NCBI RefSeq assembly: GCF_011297335.1 | Contig: NZ_JAAOTJ010000013.1 | Span: forward strand, 62,001 to 126,000 | Origin: Catellatospora methionotrophica | GTDB taxonomy: Bacteria; Actinomycetota; Actinomycetes; Mycobacteriales; Micromonosporaceae | Length of the DNA stretch: 64,000 nucleotides | Reading direction: 5' to 3' | Shown: positions 18,304 to 27,297 of the stretch, one piece after another | Position numbering within the stretch: position 1 is the stretch's first letter | How the letters are laid out: the number at the start of each line of letters is the position of its first letter | Made by a program: the position numbers and the translations under genes | The notes under the pieces: generated by a model | Seen by the model: only the letters and a program-made list of their open reading frames with translations | Databases searched by the model: none | Told to the model about the DNA's origin: nothing

Positions 18304-19527
18304 TCACCAGTCGTGGACGGTGCCGTCCTTGAGCCGGTTGACCGGCAGGTACGCGGCCACGTACGGGAAACGCGCGGCGGCCTGCTCGTCGAGTTCGACG
18401 CCGAGGCCGGGCTGCTCGCCGGGGTGCAGGTAGCCGTCGGTGAAGGTGAACGACTGCCGGAACACCTCGTCGGTCAGCGGGCTGTGCTGCATGTACTCCT
18501 GGATGCCGAAGTTGTGGATGGCCAGGTCCAGGTGCAGCGCGGCGGCCATGCCGACCGGCGAGATGTCGGTCGGCCCGTGGATGCCCGACTTGATCTGGTA
18601 CTGGGCGGCGAAGTCGAGCAGCTTGCGCATGGCGGTGATGCCGCCGGTGTGGGTGACCGCGCTGCGTACGTAGTCGATGAGCTGTTCGCGGATCAGGGTC
18701 TGGTAGTCCCAGACGGTGTTGAAGACCTCGCCGATGGCCAGCGGCGTGGTGGTGTGCTGGCGGACCAGGCGCAGCGCGTCCTGGTTCTCGGCCGGGGTGC
18801 AGTCCTCCAGCCAGAACAGGTCGTACGGTTCCAGGTCCCTGCCGAGCCGGGCGGCCTGGATGGGGGTCATCCGGTGGTGGCCGTCGTGCAGCAGCGGCAG
18901 CTCGGGGCCGAACTCGTTGCGTACGGCCTCGAAGACGCCGGGCAGGTGGCGCAGGTAGGCGCGGGTGTCCCAGTCCTCCTCGACGGGCAGCGGGGTGCGC
19001 CGGGCGGGTTCGTAGTCGTAGCGGGCGCCCTCGGTGACCGCGGCGACGCCGTAGACCGCGTCGATGCCGGGCACGGAGGTCTGGATGCGGATGGACCGGA
19101 AGCCGAGCGCGAGGTGCTTGCGTACGGAGTCGAACAGTTCGGGCAGGTCCCGGCCGGAGGCGTGCCCGTACGCCATGATCCCGTTGCGGGACGCGCCGCC
19201 GAGCAGCTGGTAGAGCGGCATCCCGGCTGCCTTGGCCTTGATGTCCCACAGGGCCACGTCGACGGCGGCGATGGCGGCCATGGTGACCGGGCCGCGCCGC
19301 CAGTAGGCCGAGCGGTACAGGTACTGCCAGGTGTCCTCGATGCGGTGCGCGTCGCGGCCGAGCAGCAGCGGCACGACGTGGTCGGTCAGGTAGGACGCGA
19401 CGGACAGCTCGCGGCCGTTGAGCGTGGCGTCGCCCAGGCCGGTGATGCCGTCCTCCGTCGTGATCTTCAAGGTGACGAAGTTGCGGCCCGGGCTGGTGAC
19501 GATGACTTCAGCGGCGGCGATCTGCAC
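18304..19527 (-). CDS. D-mannonate dehydratase family (ManD-type enolase superfamily)
   Basis: The 407-residue protein is typical of the ManD group: [20 protein letters not shown] near the N-terminus, [12 protein letters not shown], a [16 protein letters not shown] segment, and metal/catalytic motifs [14 protein letters not shown] and IGEVFN. It dehydrates D-mannonate and/or D-gluconate to 2-keto-3-deoxygluconate; many family members are slow or promiscuous. The start is GTG with AAAGG upstream. It is convergent with the DUF305 gene and appears monocistronic. No hexuronate operon surrounds it. Confidence 0.88.
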   Translation of the reverse strand: MQIAAAEVIVTSPGRNFVTLKITTEDGITGLGDATLNGRELSVASYLTDHVVPLLLGRDAHRIEDTWQYLYRSAYWRRGPVTMAAIAAVDVALWDIKAKAAGMPLYQLLGGASRNGIMAYGHASGRDLPELFDSVRKHLALGFRSIRIQTSVPGIDAVYGVAAVTEGARYDYEPARRTPLPVEEDWDTRAYLRHLPGVFEAVRNEFGPELPLLHDGHHRMTPIQAARLGRDLEPYDLFWLEDCTPAENQDALRLVRQHTTTPLAIGEVFNTVWDYQTLIREQLIDYVRSAVTHTGGITAMRKLLDFAAQYQIKSGIHGPTDISPVGMAAALHLDLAIHNFGIQEYMQHSPLTDEVFRQSFTFTDGYLHPGEQPGLGVELDEQAAARFPYVAAYLPVNRLKDGTVHDW

Positions 19528-19637
19528 GAGGTGGCCTTTCTGGACGCTGGCTCGCCGAAATGCTAGGCCCAGGCGACCCGGCGCCGCGACCCCGACGTGC
19601 CCTCATCCGCCGCGCCCTACCCGTCGAGAGCCGCGCG

Positions 19638-20603
19638 TCAGGCGCCGCTGAGGGTCTGCACCACGCCGTCGGCCAGCAGGCCGTCGTAGTACGCGCCGCC
19701 GGGGTAGTACGCGGCGGTGCTCGTGCCGGTGACGCCGTCCACGGCCCAGCCGACGGCCAGGGTCTGCAACGCGGCGACGTTGCGCGCCTGTGGCGTGCCC
19801 GAGGTCAGCGTGCACAGGCCGTCGGTGCTGCCGCCCTCGGCGTCGCAGTGGCAGCCCGTGCTCAGCCGTACGCCCAGGAACGGGCGGGACACGGCGGAGG
19901 TCAGCGCGACGGTGCCGCTGGCGTTGCTGTTGGCCAGGTACGGCGGGGACGAGATCGCGTACATCGGCAGGGCGGTGTTCCTGAGGCCGTTGAACGCGTC
20001 GGCCATGCTCTGCCCGACCGGCGACTTCACCGGGTCGAGCAGCACCAGCGCCTTCACCTTGGCGAACTGGGCGGCGTACGAGGTGCGCAGCCGGTTGGCG
20101 ACGTAGGCGGCGACCTCGCCGCCGGCCGAGTGGCCGGAGATCACGTAGCTGGTCGGCAGCGCCAGCCCGGTGCGGCCGGCCCTGGCGCGCGCGTCGGCGA
20201 AGCTGCGGCCGAGCTTGTCACCGCTGTCGGCGGCCTTGCCGAGCAGGTCGGCGACGTTGTCGAGGAATCCGGTGTTGTTGCCGATGTTGTTGACCGTGCA
20301 GCCGTAGAGGTTCGCCGACGGCAGGGTCGGCGCGAAGACCACGAAACCCGCGGTGGCGTAGTGCTCGGCGAGGTCCTGCAGGTTGCCGTTGCTGCGGGAG
20401 AAGCCGTGCTGCAGGTAGACGAGCCCGCGCGGGGTCCCGGCGGGGAAGTACCAGTCGGCGTCGGCCTTCATCGTGTAGAAGGCGCAGCGGATGTCGACGG
20501 TGTTGCTGACCTCGACGACGCCGGGTGCGGCGGTCGCGGGCGCGGGTGCGGCGAGGATCGTGGCGGCCAGGGCCAGGGCGAGGGCGGCTCTGCGGAACGA
20601 CAT
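19638..20603 (-). CDS. Secreted alpha/beta hydrolase
   Basis: The 321-residue protein starts with a Sec signal peptide (MSFRRAALALALAATILAAP, cleavage after ATA). It has an alpha/beta-hydrolase fold with an oxyanion-type QHGFSRSNGNLQDL loop, the nucleophile elbow GHSAGG, and a likely acid in VLLDPVKSP. There are several cysteines, including CHCDAEGG, suggesting disulfides. PET-hydrolase-like or lipase-like extracellular esterases have this pattern, but the substrate is unknown. Tandem operator-like repeats lie just upstream. Confidence 0.82.
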   Translation of the reverse strand: MSFRRAALALALAATILAAPAPATAAPGVVEVSNTVDIRCAFYTMKADADWYFPAGTPRGLVYLQHGFSRSNGNLQDLAEHYATAGFVVFAPTLPSANLYGCTVNNIGNNTGFLDNVADLLGKAADSGDKLGRSFADARARAGRTGLALPTSYVISGHSAGGEVAAYVANRLRTSYAAQFAKVKALVLLDPVKSPVGQSMADAFNGLRNTALPMYAISSPPYLANSNASGTVALTSAVSRPFLGVRLSTGCHCDAEGGSTDGLCTLTSGTPQARNVAALQTLAVGWAVDGVTGTSTAAYYPGGAYYDGLLADGVVQTLSGA

Positions 20604-20613
20604 GGTGCCTCCG

Positions 20614-20643
20614 GTTTCCCTTAGTGGAACAGCGTTTCCCTTA
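20614..20643 (-). promoter_or_regulatory. Direct repeat GTTTCCCTTA x2, candidate operator
   Basis: GTTTCCCTTA occurs at 20614-20623 and 20634-20643, exactly 20 bp apart (two helical turns). The second copy is part of the dyad TTCCCTTAGGGAA. The repeats sit 10-40 bp upstream of the hydrolase start codon on its own strand, where a repressor would block transcription or translation. The factor is unknown. Confidence 0.5.
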
Positions 20644-20858
20644 GGGAAGATTAAGGAGGTCGGCTGACGCCAGGTCAAGGCCTGGAACGTGCCACATTGG
20701 ACGACACCGCGACGCGGCCCGCACCGCGCACGGCCAGGGGCGGGCAGCGCGACGGCGGCTTGTCGAGGATCATCATCGGTGCGGATGGGACACCGCACGC
20801 TCGGCCGGCTCCGCGAAGGCAGCGCCGCGCCGCGTGCCGAGACGGGACGGGCCGACCG

Positions 20859-22058
20859 ATGGAGAACGCGCGATGGCGCTGGCTGATGCTGGTCGTCGGC
20901 ATGCTGGCGATGACCGCCGGAAGCACGGCCCAGTACGGCATCGCGTACCTGATCCCCGCGTTCCGGGACCAGGGACTGACCCTGGAACAGGCCGGAGTCC
21001 TGGTCGCCTGCCCCACCATCGGCGTCATGCTCACCCTCATCGCCTGGGGCGCGGCGGCCGACCGGTGGGGCGAGCGCATCGTGCTGTCGACCGGCCTCGG
21101 GCTGGCCGGGCTGGTCCTGCTCGCCGCCCGGTGGGTGCCCGGCACGCTCGGACTGGGCGTGTGCCTGGCGCTGTCCGGCGCGTTCGGGGCCTCGGTGCTG
21201 GCGAGCGGGCGGCTCATCCTCGGCTGGTTCGCCCGGCACGAACGGGCCCTGGCGATGGGCCTGCGGCAGAGCGCAGGGCCGCTGGGCCTGGCGCTGGCCG
21301 CCGCGACCCTGCCCGCCCTGGCCACGGGCGGCATCGGCTCCCCGCTGCTGTTCCTCGCGGCCCTGTTCCTGGCCGCCGCGGCAGCGTCCTTCCTGCTGGT
21401 ACGCGACCCGGCCCCGCCACCGCCGTCCGCCGCCCCGCCGACCCCCGGCACGCGGCCGGCCTCGCCCTACCGCACCTCGGGACTGTGGCGCATCCACGCC
21501 GCCAGCGCGCTGCTGGTCATCCCCCAGTTCACGATCACCACGTTCGCGCTCGTCTTCCTCACCGACGCCCGGGGCTGGGCCGCCCTGGACGCCGGGCACC
21601 TGCTGGCCGGGGCGCAACTGTGCGGCGCGCTGAGCCGGCTCGGCGCGGGCTACTGGTCCGACCGCACCGGCAGCAGGCTGCGGCCGATGCGGCTCATCGC
21701 GGTCACCACCGGCGCCGGGATGCTGGCGCTGGCCGCCGCCGCCGTAGCCGGATCGGGCCTGGCGGTGCCGCTCCTGCTGTTCCTGGCCGTGGTCGCCGTG
21801 AGCAGCAACGGCCTGTCCTTCACCGCCGTCGCCGAGTACGCGGGATCCGCGTGGGCGGGCCGGGCGCTGGGCATCCAGACCACGGGACAGAACACCCTCG
21901 CCGCCGCCGTTCCGCCGGTCCTGGCGGTGACGATCGCCGCCGTCGACTTCGCCCCGAGCTTCGCCGTGGTAGCCGCCTTTCCGCTGGTCGCCGCAGCGAT
22001 CGTGCCCGTCGCGGCCGAGCGGCGGGCGATCGCCGCGCAGACCGGTGAGCCGGGATGA
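20859..22058 (+). CDS. MFS transporter
   Basis: The 399-residue integral membrane protein has ~12 predicted helices. It has the MFS loop 2-3 motif region (WGAAADRWGERIVL) and an equivalent in the second half (LGAGYWSDRTGSRLRP). A Pro-rich central loop (PAPPPPSAAPPTPG) separates the two six-helix halves. The sequence resembles NarK/oxalate-type transporters only generally. The ATG at 20859 starts just before the first helix. It is divergent from the hydrolase gene. The substrate is unknown. Confidence 0.85.
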   Translation: MENARWRWLMLVVGMLAMTAGSTAQYGIAYLIPAFRDQGLTLEQAGVLVACPTIGVMLTLIAWGAAADRWGERIVLSTGLGLAGLVLLAARWVPGTLGLGVCLALSGAFGASVLASGRLILGWFARHERALAMGLRQSAGPLGLALAAATLPALATGGIGSPLLFLAALFLAAAAASFLLVRDPAPPPPSAAPPTPGTRPASPYRTSGLWRIHAASALLVIPQFTITTFALVFLTDARGWAALDAGHLLAGAQLCGALSRLGAGYWSDRTGSRLRPMRLIAVTTGAGMLALAAAAVAGSGLAVPLLLFLAVVAVSSNGLSFTAVAEYAGSAWAGRALGIQTTGQNTLAAAVPPVLAVTIAAVDFAPSFAVVAAFPLVAAAIVPVAAERRAIAAQTGEPG

Positions 22059-22088
22059 CCCTTCCCGAACCCGGTGCGCCGATGGGAC

Positions 22089-22117
22089 CTGACAACGGTG
22101 GCGCGGCGTTGTACGCT
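22089..22117 (+). promoter_or_regulatory. Sigma-70-type promoter for the three-gene MoxR locus
   Basis: CTGACA at 22089-22094 and TACGCT at 22112-22117 are separated by 17 bp, a good housekeeping promoter match. The start codon of the following gene is about 60 nt downstream. Confidence 0.55.
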
Positions 22118-22178
22118 TCCCCGCGATGACTACCTTCGCGATCAGATCGGGGGTCCCGTCCGCAAAAGGTGAGTGCTG

Positions 22179-23558
22179 ATGCGCTCTTCTGCTGCGACGA
22201 CGGATACCCGTCTTGCCCTGTGGCTGCGCGTGCGCGAGTTCGCCGTGCCGCCTTCGATGATCGAAAGTGCGACCGCCCGCCGGGCCGCCGGTGACTGGGC
22301 CGGGGCCTGCGCCGCCGCACGTGTCGACGTCGATCTGAACCTGCGCGCCGTGGCACACGCCCACGGCCGGGAACTCGCCGCCCAGGTCCGTGACGACCTG
22401 CGGCATCTCGCGCCCGATCTGCTGCGCTCACACATGCCGAGGATCGCCCCGGACGGACTGCTGCGCCCGGGCCTGACCATCTCCCTGGCCCGCTACGGCG
22501 GCCCCCAGCTCGTGGTCCGTACGCCACCCGCGTGGGCCGACGCCGGGCAGCGGATCAGTCTCGCGCTGTGGGACCGGTCCGGCGACGCGCCGCGCCTGCA
22601 CCCGCATCCGCAGCCCGACCGGCGTTTCCGCCTCGACCTGCACCGCCACCTGTGGGACGTGCGCCGGGCTCCCGAACTGGCCCACCGCTGCGGCGCGGAC
22701 ACCTGGCCGGACACAGCAGGTTCTGCCGTCAGCCCCGACCGGTGGGCCGTCGACCACGCGTCGGCAGGCCCGCTGCCCGGCGGCTGCGCAGTGCACCGGT
22801 GGGCAGCCGAAGCGGCGCTGGTCGTCCACGCGGACGGCCACACCGGCGGCACGGTCACGGTACGAGTCGACAGCAGGCAGCGGTTCCGGGTGGACGTCTG
22901 CTCCGAACAGGACACGGCACGGATCTCAGCCGTGCCGTCCCGGGACCGGAGCGCCGCGACCCTGGTGCTGCCCGACGCCGCGACGTGGCTGCTGCCCGAC
23001 CTGGAGCTGCTGCACCACGGGCTCGTCGACGCCGACAACCTGCATCCGCTGGTCGCGGCGGCGCTCGCGCCGGACCACCCGCCGCCCCTGCGGCCGCCGA
23101 CCCACCAGCCGGGCGGCCCGCGACACGTCGACTGCCGTGGCCAACGGCACCGGATCGCCCTGGTGGACGGCGTACTCACCGCACTCGACCACGACCCGGC
23201 CGAGATCAGGCGCGAGGAGCTGCTGACCGCACTCGGCGGCCCGCCGCTGCCGTGCCTGCGGGCGATCGACGAGACCCACCGCCACCCGGAGAGCCTCGTC
23301 GACGTGCGTGCCCGGCTCGACCACGGCGACGCCGCTGGTGCCCTCGCCGCCGTCGAGGGCCTGCTCGGACCGGACGCGCTGCTGCGCAGCGGCGCGCTCC
23401 GCGACGAGCTGGAGGCGGCCGCCCAGGGCCGGGTCACGCACGGGCTGTTCCGGGCCGGGCTGGCCGGCACCGGACCTCATCCCACCTCACGAGGCGTCGG
23501 CCGCCGCCGCGAGCGGCGCGCTACCCGCTTCCGTCCACGCCACACCACGGGCCGCTGA
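22179..23558 (+). CDS. Uncharacterized protein upstream of a MoxR ATPase
   Basis: The 459-residue cytoplasmic protein has no domain I recognise. It has an Ala/Arg-rich helical start (AGDWAGACAAARVDVDLNL), a beta-rich middle (ARYGGPQLVVRTPP, RISLALWDRSGD) and a helical C-terminal part with DVRARLDHGDAAGALAAVEGL. The opening resembles a substrate-recognition subunit paired with the downstream ATPase, but this is guesswork. The ATG at 22179 has AAAAGG 9 nt upstream and is preferred to the GTG at 22173. It precedes the MoxR gene by 243 bp without a terminator I can see. Confidence 0.65.
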   Translation: MRSSAATTDTRLALWLRVREFAVPPSMIESATARRAAGDWAGACAAARVDVDLNLRAVAHAHGRELAAQVRDDLRHLAPDLLRSHMPRIAPDGLLRPGLTISLARYGGPQLVVRTPPAWADAGQRISLALWDRSGDAPRLHPHPQPDRRFRLDLHRHLWDVRRAPELAHRCGADTWPDTAGSAVSPDRWAVDHASAGPLPGGCAVHRWAAEAALVVHADGHTGGTVTVRVDSRQRFRVDVCSEQDTARISAVPSRDRSAATLVLPDAATWLLPDLELLHHGLVDADNLHPLVAAALAPDHPPPLRPPTHQPGGPRHVDCRGQRHRIALVDGVLTALDHDPAEIRREELLTALGGPPLPCLRAIDETHRHPESLVDVRARLDHGDAAGALAAVEGLLGPDALLRSGALRDELEAAAQGRVTHGLFRAGLAGTGPHPTSRGVGRRRERRATRFRPRHTTGR

Positions 23559-23801
23559 CACCGCGTCGCCGTTCCCTGCCCGCTGCTCCGAGCGGCCTCC
23601 ACGGTGGCCAAGCCGCCTCCTTGCCCACCGTGCCGCGCCGTCGGCCGCAGCCACCGGTCGGCGGCGACCCGCCGCAGCGCCCCCGACTGTGCGCCGCACT
23701 CGCGTGTGCCACCCGCACCACCACCCGGCCTACCAGCGCACGCCCCATCCCCGCTCGACCAATGCCGTCCCGCGGCACCGACAAACCCAAGGTGATCAAA
23801 C

Positions 23802-25031
23802 ATGACCGTTATCGCTGAACCCGCCATCTCCGACGCGACCGTCCGGCAGCTCGACGTGGCTGCCGACCTGCTCGCCCTGCTCGGCGACACCGCGACCGAG
23901 CCGCGCCCCGACACCCAGCTGGAGGCGCTGACCCTCGCCGTGGCCGCCGACCTGCCGGTGCTGCTGTGGGGCGAGCCCGGCATCGGCAAGACCGCCGCGC
24001 TGACCCAGCTCGCCGCCTCCCTCGACCTGCCGCTGACCACGGTCATCGCCAGCGTGCACGAGCCGTCGGACTTCTCCGGCCTGCCCGTCGTCGGCGACGA
24101 CCCCGCCGTGCAGGGCGTGCCGATGGCCCCGCCGGACTGGGCCGTACGCCTGGTGCGGGCCGGACGGGGGCTGCTGTTCCTGGACGAGCTGTCGACCGCC
24201 CCGCCCGCCGTGCAGGCCGCGCTGCTGCGGCTGGTGCTCGAACGCCGGGTCGGCGCCCTGCAGCTGCCGCCCGGCGTGCGGATCGTCGCCGCCGCGAACC
24301 CGCGCTCGTCGGCCGCCGACGGCTGGGAACTGAGCGCGCCCCTCGCCAACCGGTTCGTCCACCTGCAGTGGGTCCACGACCACGACGTCGTGGTACGCGG
24401 CCTCGGCGGCACCTGGCCCCGCGCGACCCTGCCCCGGCTCGACCCCGAACGGCTCGCCGCATCCGTCGCGTACGCCCGCCGGGCCGTGTGCGCGCTGCTG
24501 ACTACCCGCCCCGCGCTCGTCCACCGGCTGCCCAACAGCGAGACCCGCCGCGGCGGAGCGTGGCCCTCACCCCGCAGCTGGGACATGACCCTGCGCCTGA
24601 TCGCGTTCGCGACCGCGGCGGGCACCTCCCGCGAGGTGCTGTCCATGCTGGTCCGCGGCACCGTCGGCGACGGCCCCGGCCTGGAACTGCTGGCCGGCCT
24701 GGACAGACTCGACCTGCCCGACCCGGAGACCCTGCTGGCCGACCCGGCCTCGGCCGTCCTGCCCGACCGCGGCGACCTGCGCCAGGCCGTGCTCGACGGC
24801 GTCGTCGAAGCGGTCCGCAGGCAGCCCGACCAGTCCCGCTGGGACGCCGCCTGGGCGGTGCTCGTGCGCGCCCTGGAGACCGGGGCACCCGACCTGGTCG
24901 TCGTACCCGCGTCCACGCTCGCCGCGCTGCGCACCGACGACTGGACACTGCCCGCCGACATCGAACGCCTCGCCGGTGCGGTGTCCCTGTCCCGCCGCGC
25001 CGACCAGGCCGCCGCACTCACCGGTGCCTGA
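23802..25031 (+). CDS. MoxR-family AAA+ ATPase
   Basis: The 409-residue AAA+ protein has Walker A GEPGIGKT at 57-64, Walker B LLFLDELS near 125-132, sensor 1 in IVAAANP, and an arginine region ELSAPLANRFVHLQW. MoxR ATPases usually act with VWA-domain partners as chaperones in metal insertion or complex maturation. The next gene, 1 nt beyond the stop, encodes such a partner. The start is ATG. Confidence 0.92.
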   Translation: MTVIAEPAISDATVRQLDVAADLLALLGDTATEPRPDTQLEALTLAVAADLPVLLWGEPGIGKTAALTQLAASLDLPLTTVIASVHEPSDFSGLPVVGDDPAVQGVPMAPPDWAVRLVRAGRGLLFLDELSTAPPAVQAALLRLVLERRVGALQLPPGVRIVAAANPRSSAADGWELSAPLANRFVHLQWVHDHDVVVRGLGGTWPRATLPRLDPERLAASVAYARRAVCALLTTRPALVHRLPNSETRRGGAWPSPRSWDMTLRLIAFATAAGTSREVLSMLVRGTVGDGPGLELLAGLDRLDLPDPETLLADPASAVLPDRGDLRQAVLDGVVEAVRRQPDQSRWDAAWAVLVRALETGAPDLVVVPASTLAALRTDDWTLPADIERLAGAVSLSRRADQAAALTGA

Positions 25032-25032
25032 C

Positions 25033-26238
25033 ATGGACACCGAGAAGCTGTACGCCGCCCGCCTGCACGCCGCCCGGGTCCGCCCCTACCTGGCCACGGC
25101 CCTGTTCGCACTGCACCCGGTCGCATCGTCACGGGTGCCGACGATGGCCGTCGACCGGCACTGGCGCTGCTACGTGTCCCCGGCGTTCGTCGACCGCACC
25201 CCACTGGACGAACTCGCCGGCGTATGGGTCCACGAAGTCTCCCACCTGCTGCGCGACCACCACCGGCGCGGCGACCGGGTGGCCGCCGAACGCGGCCTGA
25301 CCGGCCCGGGGGAGCGGCTGCGGATCAACATCGCCGCCGACTGCGAGATCAACGACGACGTGTACGGCGACGGTCTGGCCCGCCCCGCCGACGCCGTCGA
25401 CCCGCAACTGCTCGGCCTGTCCGACGGCGAACTGATGGAGGACTACCTGCGCCAGTTCCGCCTCGGGCCGCGTACCCAGAATCTGGTCTGGCTCGACTGC
25501 GGCAGCGGGGCCGACGGCATGGACCGGGAGTGGGACCTCGGGCCCAACGGCGCGCACGGGCTAGACGACCAGCAATGCGACGCGGTCCGGTTCCGGGTCG
25601 CTCAGGGCCTGGTCGGGTCACCCGGCCACGCCTCGAAAGGCTGGAAGCGCTGGGCCGACGAGGCGTTCCACCCGCCGCAGCCGTGGCGGGAACTGCTCGG
25701 CGCGGCGGTCCGCTCGGCGGCGACCGCCCCCGGCGCGGGCGACGACTACAGCTACGGCCGCCCGTCACGCAGGTCCGCTAGCCTGCCCGGCATCGTGCTG
25801 CCGAGCCTGCGGCGCAGGCCGCCCCGGGTCGTGGTGGTCATCGACACGTCCGGTTCGGTCAGCGACGCCGAACTGGGCAGCGCCCTGCTGGAGGTCACCG
25901 CCATCGCCCGCGCCGTCGGTGGGCGGCGGGACCTGGTCACCGTGCTGTCCTGCGACGCGGCAGCGGGGGTCGCGTACGCGCTGTGCCGGGCCGAGGGGAT
26001 TCCGCTGACCGGCGGTGGTGGCACGGACCTGCGGGCCGGATTCGCCAAGGCGCTGCGCCTGACCCCGCGCCCGGACGTCATCGTCGTCCTGACCGACGGC
26101 CAGACCCCCTGGCCGTCCGCAGAGCCGCCCTGCCGGACGGTGGTGGGCCTGTTCCCCCGCGAGAGCAGTTGGGACGAGGACTCGGAGTACGTGCCGGACC
26201 TGCCGCCGGACTGGGCGCGGGTGGTCGAGATCGGATGA
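25033..26238 (+). CDS. Putative metallopeptidase with VWA-like domain (DUF2201 type)
   Basis: The 401-residue protein has an N-terminal DUF2201-like putative metallopeptidase with HEVSH at 67-71 (HExxH zinc motif) and RINIAADCEINDD following. A C-terminal VWA-like domain has a MIDAS-type DTSGSVS and a later GGGGTDLRAGF. Such proteins pair with MoxR ATPases, and the gene lies 1 nt after one. Substrates and function are unknown; a conflict or protein-maturation role is possible. Confidence 0.88.
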   Translation: MDTEKLYAARLHAARVRPYLATALFALHPVASSRVPTMAVDRHWRCYVSPAFVDRTPLDELAGVWVHEVSHLLRDHHRRGDRVAAERGLTGPGERLRINIAADCEINDDVYGDGLARPADAVDPQLLGLSDGELMEDYLRQFRLGPRTQNLVWLDCGSGADGMDREWDLGPNGAHGLDDQQCDAVRFRVAQGLVGSPGHASKGWKRWADEAFHPPQPWRELLGAAVRSAATAPGAGDDYSYGRPSRRSASLPGIVLPSLRRRPPRVVVVIDTSGSVSDAELGSALLEVTAIARAVGGRRDLVTVLSCDAAAGVAYALCRAEGIPLTGGGGTDLRAGFAKALRLTPRPDVIVVLTDGQTPWPSAEPPCRTVVGLFPRESSWDEDSEYVPDLPPDWARVVEIG

Positions 26239-26398
26239 TCGGTTCCGGCGAACCTCCGGTGCCCACGGGCGGTCGTATCCACCCTGATTCCACTGGTCGA
26301 GGGTGGGGGAACGCGATGCCGATCGTGCTCACCCGCCGCACGCCTTCGTGATGGTCTGAACCGGAGGCGGCTAGGTCAGCGGCAATCCGGGGGCTCGG

Positions 26399-26812
26399 TC
26401 ATGAGCCAGAGTCCTGGGCGCTGCCGAGTCGACGCAGACGGTCCCAGGACAGCAACGCGAATAAGACGCCGAACTGCACCGCGAGAAGGGAGAACGGAGC
26501 TGTCGTCGCGGTCTCGCGCCGGGGGCCCGGCGGCGACGAGAGCAGTAGGAACGCCAACGGGGCCAGGAGAGTTACCGCGAACGTGGCCCTCGCCCAGAAC
26601 GGCATACGCCGTACCGGCCGCCAAGTTCCCATGCCGTAGCGCTCACCTGGCAGCGCCACGAACACCGCGTAGTACAGCGCGACCGGCAGGGTGAACACCA
26701 GGGTCACCGGCGGCATCACGGCGTTCATTGTCAGCGGCAACTCGACCAGCCCGCAAACCGCCAGGACAAGGCCAGCCACTGCGGTCGTCCGTGCCCGTTT
26801 CCGCACTCTCAC
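26399..26812 (-). CDS. Hypothetical four-helix membrane protein
   Basis: A 137-residue protein with four hydrophobic segments: AVAGLVLAVCGLVELPL, TLVFTLPVALYYAVFVALP, FWARATFAVTLLAPLAFLLL and FSLLAVQFGVLFALLSW. The start is probably GTG at 26812 or 26806, each with weak upstream purines. The same frame reads through the tRNA genes upstream, which is clearly not coding. I do not recognise the family. It is convergent with the metallopeptidase/VWA gene. Confidence 0.55.
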   Translation of the reverse strand: MRVRKRARTTAVAGLVLAVCGLVELPLTMNAVMPPVTLVFTLPVALYYAVFVALPGERYGMGTWRPVRRMPFWARATFAVTLLAPLAFLLLSSPPGPRRETATTAPFSLLAVQFGVLFALLSWDRLRRLGSAQDSGS

Positions 26813-26896
26813 GGCACCACCGTAGGACCTGACGACCGTCGCGGACACCGCCTGATCAGCTAGTCGATCTCTGCTGAGCCTCTCCACAGGAAGACG

Positions 26897-26933
26897 AAAG
26901 AGGGCCTGTCCGATGATCGGACAGGCCCTCTTT
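26897..26933 (-). terminator. Intrinsic-type terminator of the tRNA operon
   Basis: Near-perfect 18-bp arms (26897-26914 and 26916-26933) form a strong GC stem flanked by AAAG/CTTT, just 3' of tRNA-Val on the minus strand. It should end the Gly-Cys-Val tRNA transcript. Confidence 0.8.
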
Positions 26934-26935
26934 GC

Positions 26936-27010
26936 TGGTGGGCGATACTGGGTTTGAACCAGTGACCTCTTCCGTGTCAAGGAAGCGCGCTCCCACTGCG
27001 CCAATCGCCC
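26936..27010 (-). tRNA. tRNA-Val (GAC)
   Basis: The cloverleaf is complete, with 5' GGGCGAT pairing with ATCGCCC, GGTTCAAACCC in the T-arm and TTGACAC in the anticodon loop (GAC). Discriminator A and an encoded CCA follow (26936-26938). It is the last gene of a three-tRNA operon on the minus strand. Confidence 0.97.
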
Positions 27011-27031
27011 GTGCGGTACTGCGGTACTACG

Positions 27032-27102
27032 AGGTGGAGACGGGATTTGAACCCGTGTACACGGCTTTGCAGGCCGTTGCCTCGCCTCTCGGCCACTCCA
27101 CC
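27032..27102 (-). tRNA. tRNA-Cys (GCA)
   Basis: The acceptor GGTGGAG pairs with CTCCACC, the T-arm holds GGTTCAAATCC, and the anticodon loop is CTGCAAA (GCA). The discriminator is U as expected for Cys. CCA is not encoded. Middle gene of the tRNA operon. Confidence 0.97.
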
Positions 27103-27129
27103 GTGGTGACGCCTTGCGGCGGTTCTCCG

Positions 27130-27202
27130 AGCGGATGACGAGATTCGAACTCGCGACCCTCACCTTGGCAAGGTGATGCGCTACCAGCTGCGCTACATCC
27201 GC
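27130..27202 (-). tRNA. tRNA-Gly (GCC)
   Basis: The acceptor GCGGATG pairs with CATCCGC, and the anticodon loop TTGCCAA gives GCC; discriminator U, CCA not encoded. All 73 nt are identical to the plus-strand copy at 28546-28618. First gene of the operon. Confidence 0.97.
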
Positions 27203-27248
27203 TTGTCAGTTTCGCCCGCCTTCCGGCGTGCTTGCCCAACGGTTGAGA

Positions 27249-27278
27249 ACTTTAGCCGGTCCGGCGAGGTCTTGACAA
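27249..27278 (-). promoter_or_regulatory. Sigma-70 promoter of the tRNA operon
   Basis: On the minus strand TTGTCA (27278-27273) and TAAAGT (27254-27249) are spaced by 18 bp, about 46 nt upstream of tRNA-Gly. TAAAGTTCT also occurs upstream of the plus-strand tRNA-Gly at 28495. Confidence 0.65.
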
Positions 27279-27297
27279 ACCGGGGTCCCCCGGCGCG

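Noticed and set aside
19638-22406. Very long minus-strand frame (922 codons) joining the hydrolase to sequence opposite the MFS gene
   Set aside because: Only the part after the signal peptide at 20603 is protein-like. The upstream section is antisense to the MFS transporter.
26399-27163. Extended minus-strand frame through the tRNA genes
   Set aside because: The upstream half translates tRNA sequence; only the four-helix part from 26812 is plausible.
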